Below, piece by piece: positions 7,776-14,040 of a stretch of 14,868 nt of DNA. A program made the position numbers and the translations under genes. The notes under the pieces are model-generated. The model searched no databases and was not told where the DNA came from. It was given only the letters and a program-made list of their open reading frames with translations. The stretch comes from an uncultured beta proteobacterium (GTDB lineage Bacteria; Pseudomonadota; Gammaproteobacteria; Burkholderiales; Burkholderiaceae_C), in NCBI GenBank assembly GCA_903886165.1, contig CAISLL010000116.1:1-14868 (forward strand), in the 5' to 3' direction. Positions within the stretch are counted from its first letter, which is position 1; each line of letters opens with the position of its first letter.

Positions 7776-8786
7776 TCAACGGGGCAGCGAGTTGACTTCT
7801 TTTTCCCACTTGGCAATCAGGCGCTTGCGCTCGGCCGAGGCACCGTACTTGGCGTAGTCGTAGTTGATGAACTTGATCTTCTTGAAGTCGGGCACGTTCT
7901 TGTCCACCTTGGCGCCCTTGTTCGACGGCACCTGGAACTGCTTGGCAGCGGCGGCCATTTCCTGCGCGGCTGGTGTCAAGGCCCATTCGTAGAACTTCTT
8001 GGCGGCTTCCAGGTTGCGCGCTCCCTTGATGATGCTCATGGAGCCAATTTCCGCGCCGGTGCCGTCCGTGGGCGTGATGGCTTCCACCGGAAAGCCGTTG
8101 AGTTTTTCACCCGGCGCGTCGTGCACAAAACTGATCGAAACGGTGGTTTCGCCACGCGCCGCCGCCTTGATCGGACCGGTGCCGCTGCGGGTGTACTGGC
8201 TGATGTTCTTGTGCAGCTTTTTCATGTACTCAAAGGCCTGATCTTCGCCCATCATCTGCACCAGTGTGGCCACCATGGTGTAAGCCGTGCCGCTGGAGGC
8301 CGGGTTGGCCACCTGGACTTCACCCTTGAGTGCGGGGTTCAGCAGGTCATTCCATGTCTTTGGAATCGGCAGTTTTTTCTTCGCCAGCAACTCGGTGTTG
8401 TAGCCAAAACCCAGCGGACCAGAATAAATGCCTACCGTCTTGTACCCTGACTGAGCTGCCTGCTGCTGTGCCCAAGTCTGCAACTGTGGCAGAGTTGCAG
8501 ACTTGTACTCCAGCGACAGGCCGGATTCCGCCGCCTGCAGATGCGGGTCACCCGTGCCGCCAAACCAGATGTCGGTCTTGGGGTTGTCCTTTTCAGCAAT
8601 CAACTGGGCCAGCGCCTCGCCCGAGCCTTTCATCGAAATATTGACTTTGGTGCCTGTGGTTTTGGCATACACCGTGCCGATCATGTTGCACCACTCGGCT
8701 TGCACCGAACAAATCACATTGACAGTCTGCGCTTGCACAAACCCGCTGGCCGCAGCCAGAGCCGACACAAGGAACAACTTTTTCAT
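7776..8786 (-). CDS. Periplasmic ABC binding protein, AfuA-like (probable hexose/heptose-phosphate)
   Basis: A 336-residue secreted protein with signal peptide MKKLFLVSALAAASGFVQA, likely cleaved after A19. The mature part has the FbpA/AfuA-type fold: SGEALAQL (55-62), a candidate phosphate-binding helix start; FGGTGDPH (75-82); NPASSGTAYT (161-170). Where ferric-binding FbpA proteins have a Tyr-Tyr iron ligand pair after a GE..xxI strand, this protein reads SISFVHDAPGE, with H222-D223 instead, and E246 follows. From memory, a His-Asp pair and a downstream Glu contact the sugar in AfuA of Actinobacillus, which binds glucose-6-P, fructose-6-P and sedoheptulose-7-P. Neighbouring tal and pgi suit those ligands. 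A phosphonate (2-aminoethylphosphonate) binder is the main alternative. The ATG at 8786 is set by GGAG five bases upstream and by the signal peptide. Confidence 0.85.
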   Translation of the reverse strand: MKKLFLVSALAAASGFVQAQTVNVICSVQAEWCNMIGTVYAKTTGTKVNISMKGSGEALAQLIAEKDNPKTDIWFGGTGDPHLQAAESGLSLEYKSATLPQLQTWAQQQAAQSGYKTVGIYSGPLGFGYNTELLAKKKLPIPKTWNDLLNPALKGEVQVANPASSGTAYTMVATLVQMMGEDQAFEYMKKLHKNISQYTRSGTGPIKAAARGETTVSISFVHDAPGEKLNGFPVEAITPTDGTGAEIGSMSIIKGARNLEAAKKFYEWALTPAAQEMAAAAKQFQVPSNKGAKVDKNVPDFKKIKFINYDYAKYGASAERKRLIAKWEKEVNSLPR

Positions 8787-8795
8787 CACATCTCC
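8787..8795 (-). promoter_or_regulatory. Ribosome binding site of the binding-protein gene
   Basis: GGAG (8795-8792) stands five bases before the ATG at 8786. It favours this start over an in-frame upstream start at 8825, which would put 13 non-signal residues ahead of the signal peptide. Confidence 0.7.
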
Positions 8796-9080
8796 AATAT
8801 TCCCGGGAAATCCAGGCAGTTTCATAAAAGTGTCACTGTACCGTCATTTATCGGCATTGACTTCTGGAGGAAACGCCAAGTTTGCGCTGAATCAACCCTT
8901 TTCAGATAGTCATCGACCGAACACAACGCGGGAAACCAAGTGCCACTTTCGATTCAATATCTTTTAATCCGATCTCTGTTCAACTATTTCTAAATCATCC
9001 GTGTCGTCGTTGCTTCGCCTTGACGCGCGTCTTCTCTGCCTGCGGTTTCGCGCCCAGACACAAATGACTTGGAAACCGAA
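8796..9080. other. Gene-free region upstream of the sugar-phosphate-type importer
   Basis: About 285 bases between the VOC gene stop and the binding-protein gene. I see no convincing coding frame, RNA gene or strong terminator. The half nearer the importer (about 8820-9000) is more AT-rich and presumably holds its promoter; one weak candidate is listed separately. A short minus-strand frame at 8990-9178 overlaps the VOC gene and has no recognisable protein features. Confidence 0.6.
8956..8983 (-). promoter_or_regulatory. Weak sigma70-like promoter candidate for the importer operon
   Basis: On the minus strand TTGAAC (8983-8978) and GATATT (8961-8956) are separated by 16 bases; each matches four of six consensus bases. 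The region is AT-rich for this genome. It would give a leader of about 165 bases before the binding-protein start. Chance matches of this quality are common. Confidence 0.22.
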
Positions 9081-9494
9081 TCAGGCATCACCTGGCGCAT
9101 CGTGCTGCTTGAACTGCACCACATTGCCTTCCGGGTCGTGACCATCGAGCACGGTGGCACCCCGAAAGTGCCAGGCACCCGCGAGCGGTTTCAAAAAACC
9201 GCCGGTCGCTTGCGCTGCGACACCTACCGCGTCCAGACTGGCAACCACAAAGGTGGGTTTGATCGGCATGTCTTCACGTACCCTGGGCGGCTGGTCAATC
9301 TGGATGCCGGCAGCAATCTTGGCCGGTATGGCATGTACCACTACCTCCAGACCATGGCCGCGCAACACATCATGCGAGGCAGCTTCCTCAAATGCCACCA
9401 AATCCAGGGTTCTGCGGTAAAACGCCGAAACTCTTTTTTTGTCTTTGGCAAAGATCACCACGCCTTGGTGGATCGGGGCATCAGGTCGGCTCAT
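9081..9494 (-). CDS. VOC (glyoxalase/bleomycin resistance) superfamily protein
   Basis: A 137-residue cytoplasmic protein with the two-module vicinal-oxygen-chelate pattern. The first module runs from about IHQGVVIFAKD to the GLEVVVH strand, and the second ends in the typical LDGHDPEGNVVQF loop-strand (116-128). In metal-dependent members the four ligands are His, Glu, His, Glu. Here H9 and E50 could serve in the first module, but the second shows Pro/Thr (80-81) and Q127 at the equivalent places, so a standard metal site is doubtful. The substrate is unknown. The ATG has an excellent ribosome site, GGAGG with a 6-base spacer (9505-9501), and lies 36 bases after the preceding small gene, so the two are probably co-transcribed. 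Confidence 0.88.
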   Translation of the reverse strand: MSRPDAPIHQGVVIFAKDKKRVSAFYRRTLDLVAFEEAASHDVLRGHGLEVVVHAIPAKIAAGIQIDQPPRVREDMPIKPTFVVASLDAVGVAAQATGGFLKPLAGAWHFRGATVLDGHDPEGNVVQFKQHDAPGDA

Positions 9495-9530
9495 TGAGCA
9501 CCTCCAAATTGATCGCCAGTGCGGCAGGTT

Positions 9531-10004
9531 TCAAGTCGGCTTGGGAACCACGCGCAACGTGGCCAGCAAAATGGCGCGGTCTTCTGGATCAGGCAGAGCT
9601 GCGATGCGTTGCTCGGCACTGGCGTAGTGCGTGGCATGCTGTGCGGCGCTGCCTGCGCAATGGGCGGCGTTGGCCATCACTGCGTGGCAGATGGCCACCT
9701 CCCAGGCTTCACTGTCGTGACCAGTGAAATAGTCATATGCCAGTGTCGCATGGGCGATCGCATCACTGGCATGACCAAGCAGTGCATGCACCTGACCCAA
9801 CAGGAGGTGGCCCAAGGCAAAATTCTTTTCATTGCCAATCGCTCGCCACAGGTGCACGGACGCGTGTGCGGCGTCCAGCATCTCCTGATCTTCTCCCGGC
9901 GTTCGGGTTGACTGCTCGGACAGGGACCAGGCGCGATTGTTCGCCTCCGAAGCCAGCCTGCGCCGCCAGCCGGCTTCGTCTGTGGGTGTGTGCGGTGCGT
10001 TCAT
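9531..10004 (-). CDS. Small helical (TPR-like) protein of unknown function
   Basis: A 157-residue protein I do not recognise as a named family. It is predicted to be nearly all alpha-helical and rich in Ala, His and Leu, with no signal peptide or membrane segment. Residues about 57-92 (from FALGHLLLGQVHALLG onward) have the small/large spacing of a tetratricopeptide helix pair, and more amphipathic helices follow. A protein-protein interaction role is possible. The start is the ATG at 10004, with AAGGA ten bases upstream; an in-frame start at 10076 would overlap the end of oppF and adds unlikely sequence. It begins 37 bases after the oppF stop and is probably the next cistron of that operon. 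Codon use looks like that of its neighbours. Confidence 0.75.
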   Translation of the reverse strand: MNAPHTPTDEAGWRRRLASEANNRAWSLSEQSTRTPGEDQEMLDAAHASVHLWRAIGNEKNFALGHLLLGQVHALLGHASDAIAHATLAYDYFTGHDSEAWEVAICHAVMANAAHCAGSAAQHATHYASAEQRIAALPDPEDRAILLATLRVVPKPT

Positions 10005-10041
10005 TGGTGAGAGATCCTTCAGAGACAGTCTTAGGGGAGGT

Positions 10042-11031
10042 TTATACCAAAAGGCAGGCCACCTGAGAATCCCCACGAACCGTCAACAGGCTGGGGACCT
10101 GCTCTGAGCACTGCCCCTGCGCTTTCGGACAACGGGTGCGAAACACGCAGCCTGAGGGCGGGTTGAGCGGCGAGGGCAGATCACCCTGCAACAATTGCAC
10201 CACCTTGTTGCGTTCCAGTTCAGGGTCGGGGATGGGAATGGCGGAGAGCAGCGCTTGCGTGTAGGGGTGGCGCGGGTCGTCATACAAGGCACGCTTGTCG
10301 GCAAACTCCATCGCCCGGCCGAGGTACATCACCATGACGCGGTGGCTAATGTGGCGCACCACCGCCAGATCGTGTGCGATGAAGATCAGCGCCAGACCAA
10401 ACTCGGCTTGCAGTTCTTTCAGCAAGTTGATGATTTGCGCCTGGATTGACACGTCAAGCGCCGACACCGGCTCGTCGCAGACGATCAGCCTGGGCTGCAG
10501 GATCAGTGCGCGCGCAATGCCGATGCGCTGGCACTGCCCGCCCGAAAACTCGTGTGGATAGCGGTTGATCTGCTGCGCGGTCAGTCCCACTCGGCCCATG
10601 ATGGCGCGGACTTTGGCCATCACCTCGTCGTGACTCATGGCCGGGTGGTGCGTGCGCAGCGGCTCGGCAATGATCTGTGCCACCGTCATGCGCGGGTCCA
10701 GGCTGGCCAGCGGGTCCTGAAAAATCATCTGGATGTCTTTGCGCACCGACAACCAGGCCGTCTCGGACGCGCCCTGCATTTCCTGGCCCAGCCACTTGAT
10801 GCTGCCAGAGTTGGCCGGGTTCAGGTTGAGCAGGGCCCGCGCCAAAGTTGATTTGCCGCAGCCTGACTCTCCTACCACGCCGAGGGTTTCGCCCGCAAAC
10901 AGGTCAAACGAGATGCCGTTAACGGCTTTCAGGCTGCGCGCCGGTGTCCAGGGCCAGCCCTTGCTGTCCTTGATCTGGAACTCGACGCGGACATCGCGCA
11001 CCGACAAAATGGGTTGTCTGGTCTCAGCCAT
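10042..11031 (-). CDS. oppF: Oligopeptide ABC importer ATPase OppF
   Basis: One of the two ATPases that power the Opp peptide importer. The 329-residue protein has Walker A GESGCGKS (54-61), signature FSGGQ (162-166), Walker B LIVCDEP (182-188) and switch histidine H220. The C-terminal oligopeptide/dipeptide-transporter region carries cysteines C295, C301, C308 and C326. A four-Cys set in this position binds a [4Fe-4S] cluster in some structurally studied Dpp/Opp ATPases. The start at 11031 overlaps the oppD stop by eight bases (ATGGCTGA) and is preceded by GGAG with a 7-base spacer. A longer frame to 11247 lies wholly inside oppD and is spurious. Confidence 0.94.
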   Translation of the reverse strand: MAETRQPILSVRDVRVEFQIKDSKGWPWTPARSLKAVNGISFDLFAGETLGVVGESGCGKSTLARALLNLNPANSGSIKWLGQEMQGASETAWLSVRKDIQMIFQDPLASLDPRMTVAQIIAEPLRTHHPAMSHDEVMAKVRAIMGRVGLTAQQINRYPHEFSGGQCQRIGIARALILQPRLIVCDEPVSALDVSIQAQIINLLKELQAEFGLALIFIAHDLAVVRHISHRVMVMYLGRAMEFADKRALYDDPRHPYTQALLSAIPIPDPELERNKVVQLLQGDLPSPLNPPSGCVFRTRCPKAQGQCSEQVPSLLTVRGDSQVACLLV

Positions 11032-12028
11032 GGGTAAGCTCCGATGCGACTTGGCCTTGCACCGCAGCCAAGTCGCGGTGGCAGGCACGCAGGTGGCCCG
11101 TGGTACCCGGTACGGATTGCAGCAGCGCCAGCCTGTCGTGGCATGGCGCATCGACAAATGCACAACGCTCACTGAACGGGCAACCTTTGGGCAGGCGTGC
11201 CATGTTGGGTGGTGCGCCAGGTATTGCCAACAGCGAATCTTCATCACGGTCCATGCGCGGCACCGCCTTGAGCAGGCCCAGCGTGTACGGATGGCTGGCC
11301 GACTTGAACAACTGCTGCGCGTTGCCCTGCTCCATCACACGCCCGCCATACATCACCACCACCTGGTCGCACAGACCGGCCACAACACCCAGGTCGTGGG
11401 TGATCAGGACAATGGCGGTGCCGAAATCTTTCTGCAGGTCACGCAGCAACAGCAGCATCTGCGCCTGCACCGTCACGTCGAGCGCGGTGGTGGGCTCGTC
11501 GGCAATCAGCACCTCGGGTTCACACAGCAGCGCCATGGCAATCATCACACGCTGTCGCATGCCGCCTGAAAACTCGTGCGGGTACATGTCGATGCGCTTG
11601 GCGGCCTCGGGGATACGCACCGCGTCGAGCATGCGCACGCAAGCCGCACGCGCTGCGGTGCGATCTTGCCCCTTGTGCAGTTGCAGTACCTCAGTCATTT
11701 GACGCTCCACCGTCAGGTAGGGGTTGAGCGATGTCATCGGATCCTGAAAAATCATCGCCACGCGATTGCCGCGAATCTGGTTCAGCGCTTTCGCGGGCAA
11801 CGTCAGCAGGTTTTGGCCGTGGTAAAGCGCCTGCCCTGTGGCGCTGCCATTTCGCGCCAGCAAGCCCATCAGCGCCAGCACGGTCTGGCTTTTGCCGGAG
11901 CCGCTCTCCCCCACGATGCCCAGCGTTTGCCCCTTGGCCAAGGCAAAACTCAGGCCGTTGACCGCGTACACGGTGCCGTCCTGCGTTGCAAAACTGACCG
12001 CCAGGTCTTTGACTTCAAGCAAGTTCAT
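11024..12028 (-). CDS. oppD: Oligopeptide ABC importer ATPase OppD
   Basis: Partner ATPase of OppF; the two form a heterodimer on the cytoplasmic face of OppBC. The 334-residue protein shows Walker A GESGSGKS (40-47), signature FSGGMRQR (153-160), Walker B LIADEPT (174-180) and H211. The C-terminal extension has the oligopeptide-transporter cysteine set C283, C289, C296 and C316, a possible [4Fe-4S] site. The ATG is eight bases after the oppC stop, with an AGGTG sequence just upstream. Its last codons overlap the oppF start, consistent with coupled synthesis of the pair. Gene order and the neighbouring oppC favour Opp over Dpp, although the ATPase sequence alone does not decide this. Confidence 0.93.
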   Translation of the reverse strand: MNLLEVKDLAVSFATQDGTVYAVNGLSFALAKGQTLGIVGESGSGKSQTVLALMGLLARNGSATGQALYHGQNLLTLPAKALNQIRGNRVAMIFQDPMTSLNPYLTVERQMTEVLQLHKGQDRTAARAACVRMLDAVRIPEAAKRIDMYPHEFSGGMRQRVMIAMALLCEPEVLIADEPTTALDVTVQAQMLLLLRDLQKDFGTAIVLITHDLGVVAGLCDQVVVMYGGRVMEQGNAQQLFKSASHPYTLGLLKAVPRMDRDEDSLLAIPGAPPNMARLPKGCPFSERCAFVDAPCHDRLALLQSVPGTTGHLRACHRDLAAVQGQVASELTHG

Positions 12029-12036
12029 GGCGGCAC

Positions 12037-12954
12037 CTAGCGGTCTTTGGGGTCGAGTGCATCGCGCAGCCCGTCACCAATGTAGTTGAAGCAATACAAG
12101 GCCGCCGACAGCATCAGCCCCGGAAAGATCAATATCCAGGGCGAGATCTCCATCACCTGCGCGCCGTCGTGAATCAGCACGCCCCAGCTGGTCATGGGCT
12201 CCTGGATGCCCAGTCCCAGAAACGACAGAACCGACTCGGTCAGGATCACACCCGGCACGGTGACCGTGGTGTAGATCACCACAATGCCCAGCAAGTTGGG
12301 CACGATGTGCCCGAAGATGATGCGCCGCGTGGGCACCCCAATGGCCCGTGCCGCCTCAACAAACTCCTTGCTTCGCAACGACAAGGTTTGCCCGCGTACC
12401 ACCCGCGCCATGTCCATCCATGAAAACACCGTGATGGTGACCACCACGAGGTAAAACGCGCGGCCCAGCAGCGTGACCATCAGAATCGCGATCAGCAGAT
12501 AGGGCACGGCGTACATCATGTCAACCACCCGCATCATCACCGCGTCCACCTTGCCACCCAGAAAACCAGCGGTGGCCCCCCAGACGATGCCCAGGCTCAC
12601 CGATGAAAGTGTGGCCATCAACCCAACCAGCAGCGACACGCGCCCGCCGATGAGTGTGCGCACCAGCAGGTCGCGCCCGGAGTCGTCGGTACCAAACAGG
12701 TGCCAGTTTTGCAGCGTGGGGGGTTTGCTCATGGCGTCCCAGTCAGCGGTGTCAAAGGCATGCGGCAGCAGCCAGGGACCGACCACGCAGGCCAATGTGA
12801 TCAGTGTGAGCAACCCCAGACAAAACACTGCCGCCTTGTTGCGCACGAAGCGCAAGCGCGCCGAACTCCACAGGCTATGCCCCTGCAGCTCGGGTTGCAG
12901 CGCCTGGCCCAACGTGGCCACCAGCGCGTCGTCTTTGTTCTTGAACATAGGCAT
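12037..12954 (-). CDS. oppC: Oligopeptide ABC importer permease OppC
   Basis: Inner-membrane channel subunit that pairs with OppB. The 305-residue protein matches E. coli OppC closely: HLFGTDDSGRDLLVR (about 85-99), LGGKVDAVMMR, SWMDMARVVRGQTLSL, the EAA loop EFVEAARAIGV, and the family ending IGDGLRDALDPKDR. Six membrane segments are expected, with a cytoplasmic N-terminal tail. The first ATG is at 12954; a second at 12948 would lose only two residues. Neither has a well-placed Shine-Dalgarno, the nearest GAGG being about 16 bases before the first ATG, inside the repeat element that fills the gap to oppB. Translation may depend on coupling or be kept low. Confidence 0.95.
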   Translation of the reverse strand: MPMFKNKDDALVATLGQALQPELQGHSLWSSARLRFVRNKAAVFCLGLLTLITLACVVGPWLLPHAFDTADWDAMSKPPTLQNWHLFGTDDSGRDLLVRTLIGGRVSLLVGLMATLSSVSLGIVWGATAGFLGGKVDAVMMRVVDMMYAVPYLLIAILMVTLLGRAFYLVVVTITVFSWMDMARVVRGQTLSLRSKEFVEAARAIGVPTRRIIFGHIVPNLLGIVVIYTTVTVPGVILTESVLSFLGLGIQEPMTSWGVLIHDGAQVMEISPWILIFPGLMLSAALYCFNYIGDGLRDALDPKDR

Positions 12955-13017
12955 CTATATATAAATATGACCTCTAGCCCTTATTTAATAAGTGCTAATA
13001 GCAATGCATTTAATAGC
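12954..13017 (+). repeat. AT-rich dispersed intergenic element, copy B
   Basis: Second copy of the element at 4432-4493, in the same orientation. It spans the whole oppB-oppC gap: its right end supplies the last oppB codon and stop (TAT TAA on the minus strand), and its left TCTATA touches the oppC start codon. The centre is an imperfect palindrome, TAGCCCTTATT (12975-12985) against AATAAGTGCTA (12987-12997), pairing at 10 of 11 positions around one base. Its function is unknown. Confidence 0.7.
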
Positions 13018-13930
13018 GAATCTTGGGATCGAGCAGGGCATAGGCCAGGTCCACCAGCAGGTTAAACAGCACCGTGATGACCGTTACCAGAACCACCAAT
13101 CCCAGCACCAGGGTGTAGTCGCGGTTGCTGGCCCCGGTGACGATCAGCTTGCCCAGACCGGGCAGCGAAAACACCGATTCGGTGACCACCGCCGAGGTGA
13201 TCGAGGAGATCGCCATTGGCCCGATCAGCGACACCACCGGCAAAAGCGCCGGCTTCATTGCATGGCGCAACACCAGCGTGCGCATTGGCAGACCTTTGGC
13301 GCGGGCAGTGCGTATGAAGTTGCTTCCCAATACCTCAATCATGCTGCCACGCATCACCCGGGCTATTGTTGCCACGTTGATGAAGATCAGCAGCGCCATC
13401 GGCAAAATCATGTAGCGCGGCGCAAAGCCGTCCCAGCCACCCGCTGGCGCCAGCCCGAGCCACAGCGCAAACACCAGAATCAGCAATGGTCCGATGACAA
13501 ACGACGGAAACACGCTGCCGGCGCTGCTGACCATCATGGTCAGGTAATCAGCGATGCTGTTTTGCCGCAAAGCCGCCACCGTGCCCAGCCCCACGCCAAT
13601 AAAAATGGCGATCAGCAGCGAGCCGCCGCCAATGGCCGCAGAGATCGGCAGCGCCTTCGCCACCAGGTCGTTCACGCTCCAGTCTTCGTAGCGAAAAGAC
13701 GCGCCCAGGTCACCCTGCAGCAGGCTGCCCAGATACAGCAGATATTGTTTCCAGAGCGGTTCATTCAAGTGGTACTTGGCCTGCAGGTTGGCCAGCACCG
13801 CCTCAGGAATCTTGTGTTCGGTGTCAAACGGGCCACCGGGGGTCAGATGCAACAGCAAATAACACAGCGTGATCACTGCCAGCAGCGTCGGGATCGTCGC
13901 CAGCAAACGGCGCAGGGCATAAGTCCACAT
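13010..13930 (-). CDS. oppB: Oligopeptide ABC importer permease OppB
   Basis: Inner-membrane channel subunit for peptide uptake. The 306-residue protein is clearly OppB: RRLLATIPTLLAVIT at the N terminus, LANLQAKYHLNEPLWKQY, a YxDxSVNDLVA block, RGSMIEVLGSNFIRTARAKG with the EAA-like loop, LRHAMKPALLPV and the typical last residues LDPKIRY. Six membrane segments are expected. I place the start at the ATG at 13930, with GGAG eight bases upstream; an in-frame TTG at 13936 would leave only two bases to that site. The stop codon and final Tyr fall inside the AT-rich repeat shared with the afu-type locus, yet the C terminus keeps the family consensus. It follows oppA after about 110 bases containing a hairpin. 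Confidence 0.96.
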   Translation of the reverse strand: MWTYALRRLLATIPTLLAVITLCYLLLHLTPGGPFDTEHKIPEAVLANLQAKYHLNEPLWKQYLLYLGSLLQGDLGASFRYEDWSVNDLVAKALPISAAIGGGSLLIAIFIGVGLGTVAALRQNSIADYLTMMVSSAGSVFPSFVIGPLLILVFALWLGLAPAGGWDGFAPRYMILPMALLIFINVATIARVMRGSMIEVLGSNFIRTARAKGLPMRTLVLRHAMKPALLPVVSLIGPMAISSITSAVVTESVFSLPGLGKLIVTGASNRDYTLVLGLVVLVTVITVLFNLLVDLAYALLDPKIRY

Positions 13931-13942
13931 CAGCAAAACTCC
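13931..13942 (-). promoter_or_regulatory. Ribosome binding site of oppB
   Basis: GGAG (13942-13939) lies eight bases before the ATG at 13930. This spacing supports the ATG over the in-frame TTG at 13936. Confidence 0.6.
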
Positions 13943-13985
13943 GGTAACAAGTCAGCTGACCAGGCGCTTGTGGCGTTTGGTCTGC

Positions 13986-14029
13986 AAAAAACAAGCCGCC
14001 CACGCGGGTGCCGGGTTGGCACCCCGGGC
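13986..14029 (-). terminator. GC-rich intercistronic hairpin between oppA and oppB
   Basis: The perfect inverted repeat GGGTGCC (14006-14012) and GGCACCC (14018-14024) has a five-base loop. It is extended by an outer GCCC/GGGC pairing (13998-14001 with 14026-14029) across a small internal loop. On the minus-strand transcript six bases and then six uridines (13991-13986) follow. It starts 11 bases after the oppA stop. It may act as a partial terminator or 3' stabiliser that keeps the binding protein more abundant than the channel subunits, as in many importer operons. Confidence 0.55.
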
Positions 14030-14040
14030 AACACAAAAAC

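Noticed and set aside
7769..7816. TTG at 7816 as the permease start
   Set aside because: It would overlap the end of the binding-protein gene by about 40 bases and add a charged tail without membrane character; the GTG at 7771 sits four bases past the stop.
4495..8786. Naming the three importer genes as an iron(III) transporter
   Set aside because: The fold fits, but the binding protein lacks the Tyr-Tyr iron ligands and the neighbours are sugar-phosphate enzymes, so iron is not supported by what can be seen.
8857..8862. TTGACT on the plus strand as a -35 box of a divergent promoter
   Set aside because: No -10-like hexamer at 15-19 bases and no plus-strand gene downstream.
8990..9178. Short minus-strand frame overlapping the VOC gene end
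   Set aside because: 62 codons, mostly within the VOC gene in another frame, with no ribosome site or recognisable feature.
13951..13960. Perfect 10-base palindrome GTCAGCTGAC upstream of oppB as an operator
   Set aside because: Too short to stand out from chance, no second copy at the other operons in the window, and no known operator match.
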